From contig DATGMP010000031.1 in the NCBI GenBank assembly GCA_035293565.1, forward strand, positions 12,529 to 76,528: a DNA stretch of 64,000 nucleotides, written 5' to 3'. Position numbers and translations under genes: made by a program. Shown here one piece after another: positions 8,709 through 17,277 of this stretch (positions are counted from its first letter, which is position 1; the number at the start of each line of letters is the position of its first letter). The notes under the pieces are model-generated. The model made no database searches, was not told the DNA's origin, and worked only from the letters and a program-made list of their open reading frames with translations. Source of the stretch: DATGMP01 sp035293565. Its GTDB lineage: Bacteria; Pseudomonadota; Alphaproteobacteria; BOG-932; Roseiterribacteraceae.

Positions 8709-10004
8709 TCAGCCTTTCCGCGCGATAGCGCGCCAGCCGATGTCTCTGCGGCAGAAGCCGCCCGGCCAGTCGATGACATCCACCGCGCGATAAGCGCGGT
8801 TCTGCGCCTCTGCAACATCCTTGCCCGTGGCAACGACGTTCAGTACGCGGCCGCCGGCAGCGGCCAGGCGGCCGTCCGGCGTGCGCTTAGTGCCGGCATG
8901 AAGGATGGCGACGCCGTCGACCGACGCTGCGCGATCGAGCCCTTTGATCTCGGTCCCTGAGATCGGCGTTCCTGGATAGCCTTCCGCGCAAAGCACCACA
9001 GTGAGCGCCGCCTCGTTCCGCCAGCGCGGCGGCGGCAATTGCGCGAGCCGGCCTTGCGCGGTCGCCAGCATCAACCCCAGCGGATCGCTTTCCAGTCGTG
9101 CCATCAGGACTTGGCATTCCGGATCGCCGAACCGGACATTGATCTCGATGAGCTTAGGCTCCGGTCCGCTAGGCCCCGGACAAATCATCAGGCCGGCGAA
9201 CATCACGCCGCGATAGGGCCGACCTTCGGCGACCATCGCTCGAGCGAGGGGTGTCATGATCTCGGCCACGATATGTCGCTCGACATCACAGCTGACGACA
9301 GGCGCCGGGCTGTAGGCGCCCATGCCCCCGGTGTTCGGACCGGTGTCGCCGTCTCCGACCGCCTTGTGGTCTTGAGCAGCGCCCAAAGGAACCACGGTCT
9401 CGCCATCGACCAGCGCAAAAAAGCTCGCCTCCTCGCCCTCGAGAAAGGCCTCGACAACGATCTCCCGGCCGGCCGCGCCAAACCGGCCACCCACCAGCGC
9501 TTCGTCGATCGCGGCATGGGCTTCCGCAATGGTTGCCGCGACCGTCACGCCCTTGCCGGCTGCGAGTCCGTCGGCCTTCACAACGATCGGCGCGCCCTGT
9601 TCCGCGACATAGGCTTTGGCGGCGTCCGCTTCGCGGAATCGGGCATAGGCCGCGGTTGGGATCCCGTGCCGAGCGGCCAGGTCTTTCATGAAAGCCTTCG
9701 ACCCTTCGAGGATCGCGGCGTTCGCGGTTGGGCCGAAGGCCGCGATGCCACGCAAATTCAGGAGGTCGACCAAGCCAACGACCAGCGGCGCTTCGGGGCC
9801 GACGATCACGAGGCCGACCTGCTTCTCGGCCGCGAAGGCCACGAGCCGCTCGGTGTCGTCGGCTGTGATGGCGACGCATTCGGCGATCTCGGCGATCCCG
9901 GCATTGCCGGGCGCCGCATAGAGCCTGCCGGCAAGCGGCGAGGCGGCGATCCGGCGCGCCAGGGCATGCTCGCGCCCGCCGGAGCCGACGAGAAGGACGT
10001 TCAA
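8709..10004 (-). CDS. purD: Phosphoribosylamine–glycine ligase
   Basis: A 431-residue ATP-grasp ligase for the second step of purine synthesis, joining glycine to phosphoribosylamine. It starts with the family N-terminus MNVLLVGSGGREHALA. Further matches are IVVKADGLAAGKGV, HKAVGDGDTGPNTGGMGAYSP, and the metal-binding EINVRFGDPECQ. The start is a TTG at 10004: an open frame continues 43 codons upstream but has no family match there and would run antisense into the xseA start. ubiH follows immediately. Confidence 0.92.
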   Translation of the reverse strand: MNVLLVGSGGREHALARRIAASPLAGRLYAAPGNAGIAEIAECVAITADDTERLVAFAAEKQVGLVIVGPEAPLVVGLVDLLNLRGIAAFGPTANAAILEGSKAFMKDLAARHGIPTAAYARFREADAAKAYVAEQGAPIVVKADGLAAGKGVTVAATIAEAHAAIDEALVGGRFGAAGREIVVEAFLEGEEASFFALVDGETVVPLGAAQDHKAVGDGDTGPNTGGMGAYSPAPVVSCDVERHIVAEIMTPLARAMVAEGRPYRGVMFAGLMICPGPSGPEPKLIEINVRFGDPECQVLMARLESDPLGLMLATAQGRLAQLPPPRWRNEAALTVVLCAEGYPGTPISGTEIKGLDRAASVDGVAILHAGTKRTPDGRLAAAGGRVLNVVATGKDVAEAQNRAYRAVDVIDWPGGFCRRDIGWRAIARKG

Positions 10005-10087
10005 CCGATCCGCTTCGGAATAGACCAACGCAACGCTCTTTCTGGGGGGACCTTTGTCGCCCGGTCGGCGGCTTGTATCATGACGGG

Positions 10088-11542
10088 GTGAGCACGCAAA
10101 TCGAGCCCGGCGCCCAGTCGGTGTTTTCCTCAAGCGGCGGCGGCAACCTGGTTCCCTACACAGTCGGCGAGCTGGCGCGCGCGGTCAAACGGACGATCGA
10201 GGACGGCTACGGCATGGTCCGCGTCCGGGGCGAGCTGCTGCGCGTCAAGCGGCATGCCTCCGGCCATATCTACCTCTGCCTGAAGGACGCCGAGGCCGTG
10301 TTGGAGGCGGTCGTCTGGCGCTCGACCGCTCAGCGGCTTGCGGTAAAGCCCGAAGACGGCATGGATGTGATCTGCACCGGGCGCCTCACGACCTATGCCG
10401 CCAAATCGACCTATCAGCTGGTCATCGATTCAATCGAGTTGGCGGGGGAGGGCGCGCTCCTCAAGCTGATCGAGGAGCGCCGCAAGAAGCTCGCAGCCGA
10501 GGGGCTTTTCGCGGCCGAGCGCAAGCGCAAGCTTCCCGCCTTGCCGGAGCTGATCGGCGTCGTGACATCCCCTTCGGGCGCGGTCATCCGCGATATCTTG
10601 CACCGGCTGGAGGATCGCTTCCGCCGCGATGTGCTGATCTGGCCGGTTTCCGTTCAGGGCGCGAACGCCGCGGCCGAGGTTGCGGCGGCGATTGCGGGAT
10701 TCAATGCACTACCGGAGATCGGTTGGCCGAGGCGGCCGGACGTGTTGATCGTCGCACGCGGTGGCGGCGCGCTCGAGGATCTGATGGCCTTCAACGAGGA
10801 GATCGTGGTGCGGGCGGCCGCGGCCAGCGTCATTCCGGTGATCTCCGCCATCGGCCACGAGACCGATACGACGTTGATCGATTTCGCTTCCGACATGCGC
10901 GCCCCGACCCCGACCGCAGCCGCCGAGTTCGCGGTTCCGGTACGGCTGCAGCTATTGGCGCGGGTTGCCGACTCGGCCTCCCGGCTTTCGCTGCAGGCGG
11001 GGCGGGCGCTCGAGCTCAGGCGCGCCAGACTGCAGGCGCTGGAGCGGGGGCTCGGGAACCCGCAGCACGCGATCGAAGCGCAAATCCAGCGTGTCGACGG
11101 GCTGGCCGAGCGGCTCGACGGCATTCGCAGAAACGTCATTGTCCGGCGGGCGCAGGCCGTCGGGCTGGCGGCGGCAAGGCTGCGCCATCCGCTGCAGCAG
11201 GTGGATGATTTCGGACGGCATCTGACAGCCGAGGCACGCGCGCTCGATTCGGGGTTCCGCCGCGTGGTCGACGGGGCGGCGGCGAGGCTGCTCAGGCTGT
11301 CGGACCTGTTGGAGAGCTATTCCTATCGCGGCGTTCTGAAACGAGGCTTCGCCCTGGTGACCGATGAATCGCGACGTTCCGTGAGCTCCGCCGCGGACAC
11401 GTCACCCGGCCAGAACCTCAATGTGGAGTTTCATGACGGCGCGGTCGGCGTCGTCGTCGGCACGCCCGGGGAGCCGCCTGCCAAACCGCCGACCCGGCAA
11501 ACGCCGCCTTCGACGAACGGAACGCAGGGTCGGTTATTTTAA
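10088..11542 (+). CDS. xseA: Exodeoxyribonuclease VII large subunit
   Basis: A 484-residue nuclease subunit with an N-terminal OB fold (…YTVGELARAVKRTIEDGYG…RVRGELLRVKRHASGHIYLCLKD) and the central catalytic domain with PxxIGVVTSPSGAVIRDI, a glycine-rich VARGGGALEDL and AIGHETDTTLIDFASD. A helical segment and the SYRGVLKRGFALVTDE tail close it. ExoVII degrades single-stranded DNA in both directions and needs XseB, which is not in this window. I chose the GTG at 10088; a TTG at 10073 is an alternative. It is divergent from purD with about 83 bp between starts. Confidence 0.92.
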   Translation: MSTQIEPGAQSVFSSSGGGNLVPYTVGELARAVKRTIEDGYGMVRVRGELLRVKRHASGHIYLCLKDAEAVLEAVVWRSTAQRLAVKPEDGMDVICTGRLTTYAAKSTYQLVIDSIELAGEGALLKLIEERRKKLAAEGLFAAERKRKLPALPELIGVVTSPSGAVIRDILHRLEDRFRRDVLIWPVSVQGANAAAEVAAAIAGFNALPEIGWPRRPDVLIVARGGGALEDLMAFNEEIVVRAAAASVIPVISAIGHETDTTLIDFASDMRAPTPTAAAEFAVPVRLQLLARVADSASRLSLQAGRALELRRARLQALERGLGNPQHAIEAQIQRVDGLAERLDGIRRNVIVRRAQAVGLAAARLRHPLQQVDDFGRHLTAEARALDSGFRRVVDGAAARLLRLSDLLESYSYRGVLKRGFALVTDESRRSVSSAADTSPGQNLNVEFHDGAVGVVVGTPGEPPAKPPTRQTPPSTNGTQGRLF

Positions 11543-11552
11543 GGCATGTAGA

Positions 11553-11581
11553 AGGAGGGTGGCCGTTGGGGCCACCCTCCT
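11553..11581. terminator. Strong hairpin downstream of xseA
   Basis: A perfect 12-bp stem, AGGAGGGTGGCC at 11553–11564 pairing with 11570–11581, with a 5-nt loop, starts 11 bp after the xseA stop. There is no T-run after it. A second 7-bp GC stem (11586–11592 / 11604–11610) follows. It lies between convergent genes and probably stops transcription or protects 3' ends. Confidence 0.55.
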
Positions 11582-11628
11582 ACTGCCGGGCCGCATGGTC
11601 GATGGCCCGGAAAACTGACCGGAACGGG

Positions 11629-11883
11629 TTAGTGCGCTTCGCGATACTGCAGCTTGGCCGCCTTTTGGCAGGTATAGCCGCCGTTGCCGCCCTTGCCGTA
11701 GTCGCCAGCGCCCTTGTGGTAGAACTTGCCGCGGTCGAGATCCACCCAGACCACCTCGTCTGAGCCGCAGGACTGCGCCGCCGCGTCCTCGGTCGCAAAC
11801 AGGCCGGTCGCGGCGCTGGAGGGCATCGCGAACGCGGTCATGGCCAGGAGGGGGATCACAACACCCCAATTTCGCATTTTCAT
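11629..11883 (-). CDS. Small exported protein with C-terminal YGKG…KAAKLQYREA motif
   Basis: An 84-residue protein. Residues 1–25 form a signal peptide (hydrophobic core, AFAMPSSAA cleavage region). The mature part has two cysteines (in AAAQSCGSDE and GYTCQKAA) and a tail VVWVDLDRGKFYHKGAGDYG…YREAH. The tail resembles a short module found at the end of many proteobacterial exported proteins, in which W-V-N/D, K-x-Y-H and YGKT…A…GYR positions recur; I know no assigned function. The start at 11883 has GAGGAG 6–7 nt upstream. It converges on xseA. Confidence 0.7.
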   Translation of the reverse strand: MKMRNWGVVIPLLAMTAFAMPSSAATGLFATEDAAAQSCGSDEVVWVDLDRGKFYHKGAGDYGKGGNGGYTCQKAAKLQYREAH

Positions 11884-12145
11884 CAAAGACTCCTCGTCGG
11901 GTTTGCCTTCGTCACGCACTGTCGTAGCGACGCCTTTACGCTGCCCACGTGGGGCTTCCCGCGCGACTTTAGGCGACTCAAAGTGTCGCACCTGGGAATA
12001 TTCCACGGGATTTCATGATTCGCGCTTGCTGGACCGCTTGCGCGTTCGTGACGAAATGCGACACCCCTTACCTAGTTTATCCGTCGCACGGCTGTCCTAA
12101 GGGCATTATGTGCGCAACGCAAGTCCGCTGCAGCGCAGAAATTGT
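11884..12145. other. 262-bp intergenic region with palindromes
   Basis: No convincing gene. It contains a 10-bp palindrome GGAATATTCC (11995–12004) and an inverted 8-bp pair GTGTCGCA (11982–11989) / TGCGACAC (12058–12065). These may be operators for the small exported protein gene, but nothing ties them to a known regulator. Confidence 0.3.
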
Positions 12146-13033
12146 TTAATCCGGCCATCTTCGATGCAGCCAAAGCCATTGTTCCGGCCGGACGCGTACC
12201 CATTCCTCGACCATTTTATTGATTCGCAACATGATCTCGTATTCGTCTTTCTCACGGTCGCCGGTCGGCTTGATTTCGAGCGGCGGAAAGACGGTGATCC
12301 GGAACCGGGCGCCTTTTAGGCGCTCGGTCTTAACGGGCAGCACAGTGCAGTCGAGTCGCAAGGCAAACTGGGCGATAGCAGGGGCAGTCATCGCGTCCCG
12401 ACCGAAGAAAGTCACCGGGATTCCGTCGTTCATCTTCTGGTCGATCAGCATGGCGATATGTCCGCCCCTGCGGAGCACCCGAAACAGGGCGCGAGCGCCC
12501 TCATCGCCCTTGCGAAACTGCTCGGGCGCGTCGCGAAGCCTCCTCAACAACCGGTCGACCCAGGGATTGTTGGGAGCCCGGTAGATCAGCGACAGCGGCA
12601 TACCGGCATGACGCGACAGGTAAGGTGAGACCTCCCAGTTGGCGAGATGGGCGCCGAAGATGATGGCCGCCTTCCCCGAATCGCGCACGGCGTAGAATGT
12701 ATCGAGGCCTATAACCTCGACGCGCCCGCCATACAGGCTCGCGCAAATCTGCGGTAAATGGGGATATTCGGCGATGGTGCGGCCGAGATTATCCCACATG
12801 CCGCGCATGATCCGCCGGTTCGCCTCGGGCGGGTTCTCGGGAAAGGCCCGAATGAGGTTGCGCTCCGCCTTACGGTTTTGACCCATGCGCGGCCCGACGG
12901 TCCGTCCGATCCATCCGCCCAAGCCCGAGGCCCAATCGACCGGCAGGATTCGGCAAAAGCCGAGAAAGGATGCCAGCAAGGCGGCCTGTGTCAGATAGGC
13001 GGCCTGCTCTCTGACCTTCGGCCAATCAGCCAC
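12146..13033 (-). CDS. Lysophospholipid / lipid A late acyltransferase, LpxL (HtrB) family
   Basis: A 295-residue membrane-associated acyltransferase. The catalytic HX4E motif is His129–Glu134 in GAHLANWEV, followed further on by a GGHIAMLIDQKMNDGIPVTF stretch typical of LpxL/LpxM. These enzymes add secondary acyl chains to lipid A in the inner membrane. The start is probably the GTG at 13033, overlapping the lpxK stop by 8 bp; a TTG at 13051 is the alternative. It is the last gene of the waaA–lpxK group. Confidence 0.82.
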   Translation of the reverse strand: MADWPKVREQAAYLTQAALLASFLGFCRILPVDWASGLGGWIGRTVGPRMGQNRKAERNLIRAFPENPPEANRRIMRGMWDNLGRTIAEYPHLPQICASLYGGRVEVIGLDTFYAVRDSGKAAIIFGAHLANWEVSPYLSRHAGMPLSLIYRAPNNPWVDRLLRRLRDAPEQFRKGDEGARALFRVLRRGGHIAMLIDQKMNDGIPVTFFGRDAMTAPAIAQFALRLDCTVLPVKTERLKGARFRITVFPPLEIKPTGDREKDEYEIMLRINKMVEEWVRVRPEQWLWLHRRWPD

Positions 13034-14000
13034 GGGCCGTCGCCTGCGCAATCAAGCAGTTTATCGCTGATTCGTCCCTCCATCGAACGGCGACGGGGAT
13101 CGCTCGAATTCGCTCGCGCCAAGCCGCCGGCAGCCTGATCCAATCCTTCTCGGTTGTGACCAAGGCGGCGCCGGCCTTCGCCGCCTCGGCAATGAGTCCT
13201 TCGAGCACCCGCTCGGTATAGGGCTTGTGATCGGCGAAGGCGCGGAAAGCGACGACGTCCGCCCCGGTGTCCGCCAGGGTCAGGCGGAATTTCTCCGGCC
13301 TGCCGATGCCGGCAAAACCCATCAATTTCCGTCCCGCCAGCTCGCCCGCCAGCGGCGATTCGAGCGCGGCCTGAAAAATGGGAGTCGAGCCGGAAATCGC
13401 GGATACGATATTCGCGCGGTCCTCGCCCATGACGACGATTGCATCGGCGCGCGCGAGTCCCTCCGAGATCGCTTCGCGCAACGGGCCGGCCGGGAGCAGT
13501 CGGCCGTTGCCGAACCCGGTTTCGCCGTCGACGACCAGGATCTTCAGGTTCTGCGCCAGCGTTGGATTCTGGAGGCCGTCATCCATCAGGACGACGTCGC
13601 CTCCGGCCGCTACGATCGCGCGGGCGCCGGCAGCGCGGTCGGCCGCAATCCAGCAAGGCGCGTCGCGGGCCAGCAGAAGCGGCTCGTCGCCGACATCCGC
13701 CGCGCCGTGCCGCTCGCGATCGACCTGGATCGGTCCCTTCGCTGATCCGCCATGACCGCGCGACAGAATGTGCGGGCGGCGTCCCTTGGCGAGGAGTCTC
13801 GCGGACAGGTCGCGGACGATCGGCGTCTTGCCGGTTCCGCCGGCGGTTAGGTTGCCGACGCAGATGACGGGAATCGGAGCCCGCCATGGATGGGCATGGG
13901 CGAGGCGCCAGCGGGTTGCGGCACCATAGAGCCACCCGAAGGGCTCGAGCAGACGTCCGGCTGGTGCCTGCCGATCCTGCCAAAATGCGGGCGCCTTCAT
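13026..14000 (-). CDS. lpxK: Tetraacyldisaccharide 4'-kinase
   Basis: A 324-residue kinase that phosphorylates the 4' position of the lipid A disaccharide at the inner membrane. The P-loop region CVGNLTAGGTGKTP is at 48–60, with LSRGHGG and DVGDEPLLLA following in the family order. Its ATG overlaps the waaA stop by 4 bp (ATGA), so it is coupled to waaA and, through an 8-bp overlap, to the acyltransferase downstream. Confidence 0.92.
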   Translation of the reverse strand: MKAPAFWQDRQAPAGRLLEPFGWLYGAATRWRLAHAHPWRAPIPVICVGNLTAGGTGKTPIVRDLSARLLAKGRRPHILSRGHGGSAKGPIQVDRERHGAADVGDEPLLLARDAPCWIAADRAAGARAIVAAGGDVVLMDDGLQNPTLAQNLKILVVDGETGFGNGRLLPAGPLREAISEGLARADAIVVMGEDRANIVSAISGSTPIFQAALESPLAGELAGRKLMGFAGIGRPEKFRLTLADTGADVVAFRAFADHKPYTERVLEGLIAEAAKAGAALVTTEKDWIRLPAAWRERIRAIPVAVRWRDESAINCLIAQATARG

Positions 14001-15340
14001 GCTGCGGCTGAAGGGTGGCTTTGGGCTCCGGAAGCGGGAGCGGCGCGCTCGAGCAGCGGCGCCAGCGCAGCGAAAGCGCGATCGATTACATGGCGGTTGC
14101 GTTCAGCGACGGTTCTGGCTGCGCGCGCCATTGCCTGCGCGGCCGCCTTGTCCTCCAGCAAGCGGGCGATGGCGTCGGCCAACATGTCGGCGGTCTCGAC
14201 AACCTGGGCTGCGCCTTCCTCCTGGAGCTCGGCTGCAACGCCGGCGACGCTGAACATGTGCGGCCCGTAAAGCAGCGCGCAGCCGAGCTGGGCGGCCTCG
14301 ATCGGATTGTGGCCGCCGATTGCGACCAGCGAGCCGCCGATGCAGGCGATTGGCGCAAGCCGATACCAGAAACCGAGTTCGCCCATCGCGTCGACGATAT
14401 AGACCGCATCGCCGGGCGCCGGCGGAAGCCCGCCCGAGCGGCGCGAGACGGCAAGCCCGGAGGCGCGAGCCATCTCGGCGATCGCAGCGCCGCGCCCAAC
14501 ATGGCGCGGCACGATCACCGTCAGCAGGTTCGGAAATCGAGGTGCGAGGCGGGCATGAGCCGCGAGCGCGATTGACTCCTCGCCTTCGTGCGAGGAGGCG
14601 AGGACCCAGAGCAACCGCCCACGCACGGCGCGGGTCAGCTCCGCGAGTTGCGCTGGACTGGCTGGCAGCGGCTCGGCGGCGTATTTGAGGTGGCCGACAT
14701 AGCGCACATCGTGAGCGCCGAGCTGTCCCAGCCGCTCGGCCTCGGCCTCGGTCTGCGCTAGGCAGAGATCGAAGGTGGCGAGAAGTGCGGCGATCGCTTT
14801 GGGCGCGAAGCTCCAGCGGGCATGCGAGCGCGCGGACATGCGGGCGTTGACGAGCGCCGCCGGAATGCCGCGCCGCGCGATGCCGCGCAGCAGGTTGGGC
14901 CAGATTTCCGACTCGATCCAGATGGCGCAGTCGGGCCGCCAGTGATCGAGGAAACGCTCGACCCAGGCCCGCCGGTCGACCGGGACATATTGGTGAATCA
15001 CCTTGTCGTGCAAGCGGTCCGCGACCATGCGGGCCGAGGTGACGGTGCCCGTCGTGACCAGAATGCGAATTCCCGGCCGATCCGACAGCAGCCGCTCGAT
15101 CAGCCTCAGCATCGACATGGACTCGCCGACGCTTGCCGCGTGAAACCAGACGAGCATGCCGTCCGGTCTCGATCGCGACGGGATTCCCTGGCGCTCCGTA
15201 AAACGCGCGCGATCCTCCTTCCCGGCTCTGAGCCGCGCGCGCAGATAGAGGCGTAGCAACGGGCCCGATGTCTCCAGCAGTGCCGCGTAGAGATCCAGCA
15301 ACGCGGATCGGACGATTATCCTACCGGCAGGGATGGACAT
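13997..15340 (-). CDS. waaA: 3-deoxy-D-manno-octulosonic acid (Kdo) transferase
   Basis: A 447-residue GT-B glycosyltransferase adding Kdo to the lipid A precursor. It has an N-terminal hydrophobic anchor, the RFTERQGIP region, VWFHAASVGE at 64–73, and ASSHEGEE and IGGSLVAIGGHNPIEAAQ in the C-terminal half. The start at 15340 lies inside the end of the upstream glycosyltransferase gene (20-bp overlap). With lpxK and the acyltransferase it forms the lipid A assembly part of the operon. Confidence 0.92.
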   Translation of the reverse strand: MSIPAGRIIVRSALLDLYAALLETSGPLLRLYLRARLRAGKEDRARFTERQGIPSRSRPDGMLVWFHAASVGESMSMLRLIERLLSDRPGIRILVTTGTVTSARMVADRLHDKVIHQYVPVDRRAWVERFLDHWRPDCAIWIESEIWPNLLRGIARRGIPAALVNARMSARSHARWSFAPKAIAALLATFDLCLAQTEAEAERLGQLGAHDVRYVGHLKYAAEPLPASPAQLAELTRAVRGRLLWVLASSHEGEESIALAAHARLAPRFPNLLTVIVPRHVGRGAAIAEMARASGLAVSRRSGGLPPAPGDAVYIVDAMGELGFWYRLAPIACIGGSLVAIGGHNPIEAAQLGCALLYGPHMFSVAGVAAELQEEGAAQVVETADMLADAIARLLEDKAAAQAMARAARTVAERNRHVIDRAFAALAPLLERAAPASGAQSHPSAAA

Positions 15341-16319
15341 TGCTCAGAAACTGATGCGCCGCGGCCTGCCAGGAGTGGGCGAGCGCGAATTCGCGACATG
15401 AATCGGGCGAAACGTCTAGCGCTCGCGTCACGGCGCGGCCGAGATTGGTGTCGAGCGCGCCCGGTCCGTCCTTGCCGATCACGTCGATCGGTCCCGCCAC
15501 CGGATAGGCCGCGACGGGCACGCCGCAGGCGAGAGCCTCGAGGATCACCAGTCCAAAGGTGTCGGTCTTGGACGGAAAAACGAACACATCGGATGCCGCG
15601 TAATACTTGGCGAGCTCATCGCCGTGATGGGGACCGACGAACCGCACTTTCGGATAACGGCGCCTCAGCATTTCGAACATCGGGCCGCCGCCCACGACGT
15701 ATTTCGTACCCGGAATATCGAGCGCGAGAAAGGCCTCGATGTTCTTCTCCACCGCGACTCGCCCGACATAGAGCGAGATGGGCCGCGGATCCTGGATGAA
15801 ATCCTTGGCGCGCGGCCGAAAGAGCTCGGTGTCCACGCCGCGGCTCCAGCGGCGGATGTTGCCGAAGCCACGGTCCGCGAGCGAGCTTGCGATCGACTGT
15901 GTCGCGACCATCACAGCCGCGGAGGTGCGATGGAAGCGACGGAGCATCGCGTAGGAGAGCGCGAGAGGAATCGGCGCCCGCTCGGCCAGATACTCGGGGA
16001 AGCGCGTATGGTAGGAGGTGGTGTAGGCCAGTCGCTCCTTCCGGCAGAAGGCGCGGGCCGCCCAGCCCAGGGGACCTTCGGTCGCGATATGAATCGCCTG
16101 CGGGCCGAAATCGGCGATGAGGCGCTCGAGCCTCCTGCCGGGATTCAGCGCGACGCGAATCTCGCTGTAGCCCGGCAGGGGCATGGTGCGGAACTGGTCG
16201 GGTCCGATGAAGCCGACATCGTGACCGAGCTTCTCGAGTTCCTGCCCGGTCGTCGAAAGCGTCCGCACGACGCCGTTGATCTGGGGGTGCCAGGCGTCGG
16301 TGATGAAGAGAATCCTCAC
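15321..16319 (-). CDS. GT4-family glycosyltransferase (lipid-type)
   Basis: A 332-residue GT-B enzyme starting at a GTG (VRILFITDAWHPQINGVV). It contains LYVGRVAVEKNIEAFL and the donor-binding region FPSKTDTFGLVILEALACGVPVAAY, which resembles lipid glycosyltransferases of the SQD2 / mono-hexosyl-diacylglycerol type more than LPS core enzymes. An upstream open frame exists but has no family match. It sits between an LpxH-like phosphatase (52 bp away) and waaA (20-bp overlap), so it likely acts on a membrane lipid. Acceptor and sugar are unknown. Confidence 0.8.
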   Translation of the reverse strand: MRILFITDAWHPQINGVVRTLSTTGQELEKLGHDVGFIGPDQFRTMPLPGYSEIRVALNPGRRLERLIADFGPQAIHIATEGPLGWAARAFCRKERLAYTTSYHTRFPEYLAERAPIPLALSYAMLRRFHRTSAAVMVATQSIASSLADRGFGNIRRWSRGVDTELFRPRAKDFIQDPRPISLYVGRVAVEKNIEAFLALDIPGTKYVVGGGPMFEMLRRRYPKVRFVGPHHGDELAKYYAASDVFVFPSKTDTFGLVILEALACGVPVAAYPVAGPIDVIGKDGPGALDTNLGRAVTRALDVSPDSCREFALAHSWQAAAHQFLSNVHPCR

Positions 16320-16371
16320 GATCCGGTCGGCTTTTCCATCTTGCGCGGTCGCATCCGTCTCGAGGCCGCCA

Positions 16372-17163
16372 TCAGGCCGCGGCGCGCGTCTCGGTCTCGG
16401 TCTGACGGGCGACGAGCCATGGGATGATCTCGAGCCTGCCGCCCTCATGCTCGACCAGCGCGGTGCAGCTCTCGACCCAGTCGCCGTCGTTGCAATAGGT
16501 GATGCCGTCGATGTCGCGCATGATCGCGTGATGAATATGGCCGCAGATCACGCCCTGCACATTGCGGCGTCTGGCTTCGCTCGCGAGCGCCGTTTCGTAG
16601 TCGCCGATGAATTCGACCGCGTTCTTGACCTTGTGCTTTAGATAGGCCGATAGCGACCAATAGGGAAATCCCAGCTTCCGCCGCGCGAAATTGTACCAGG
16701 TGTTGAGTCCGAGCGCGAAAGAATAGGCAGCATCACCGATCAGCGCCAACCAGCGAGCATAGTTGACCACCACATCGAACTTGTCGCCATGAGTGATCAG
16801 GAACTTCCGCCCATCGGCCATCGTGTGGATGACTTCGTCGATGATCTGTACCCGGCCGAATTCGTGACCGAGAAATTCGCGGAAGCCTTCATCGTGATTG
16901 CCGGGGATGTAAATGACGTTGGTCCCCTTGCGCGCTTTTCGCAGCAGTTTCTGGATGACGTCATTATGCGCTTGAGGCCAATACCAGCTTCGCTTCAGCC
17001 TCCATCCGTCGATGATGTCGCCGACAAGATAAAGCTGCTCGCATTCGGTCTCCTTGAGGAACTCGAGCAGCATTTCGGCTTGACACCCCTTGGTGCCTAA
17101 ATGGATGTCGGAAATCCAGATCGTGCGGTAACGGCGTGTGCCTTCGGGGTCTACATGCTGCAT
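16372..17163 (-). CDS. LpxH-like calcineurin-type metallophosphoesterase
   Basis: A 263-residue binuclear-metal phosphoesterase. All blocks are present: SDIHLG (D19, H21), GDIIDGW, GNHDE, THGDKFD and GHIHHA. It resembles the UDP-2,3-diacylglucosamine pyrophosphatase group, which makes lipid X in lipid A synthesis, but the length and the paired glycosyltransferase match a subgroup common in alphaproteobacteria whose role is less sure. The ATG at 17163 has GGAGGAG about 9 nt upstream. Confidence 0.82.
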   Translation of the reverse strand: MQHVDPEGTRRYRTIWISDIHLGTKGCQAEMLLEFLKETECEQLYLVGDIIDGWRLKRSWYWPQAHNDVIQKLLRKARKGTNVIYIPGNHDEGFREFLGHEFGRVQIIDEVIHTMADGRKFLITHGDKFDVVVNYARWLALIGDAAYSFALGLNTWYNFARRKLGFPYWSLSAYLKHKVKNAVEFIGDYETALASEARRRNVQGVICGHIHHAIMRDIDGITYCNDGDWVESCTALVEHEGGRLEIIPWLVARQTETETRAAA

Positions 17164-17277
17164 CGGCGCGGGCTCCTCCGGATCACCGGCGAGGATATAT
17201 AGAGGCGACTCGCCGCTTGACCAGCGATTTCAGGTGGTAAACGCCTGAGAAGCCCGGTAATCGCCCATCTGCAGGCC

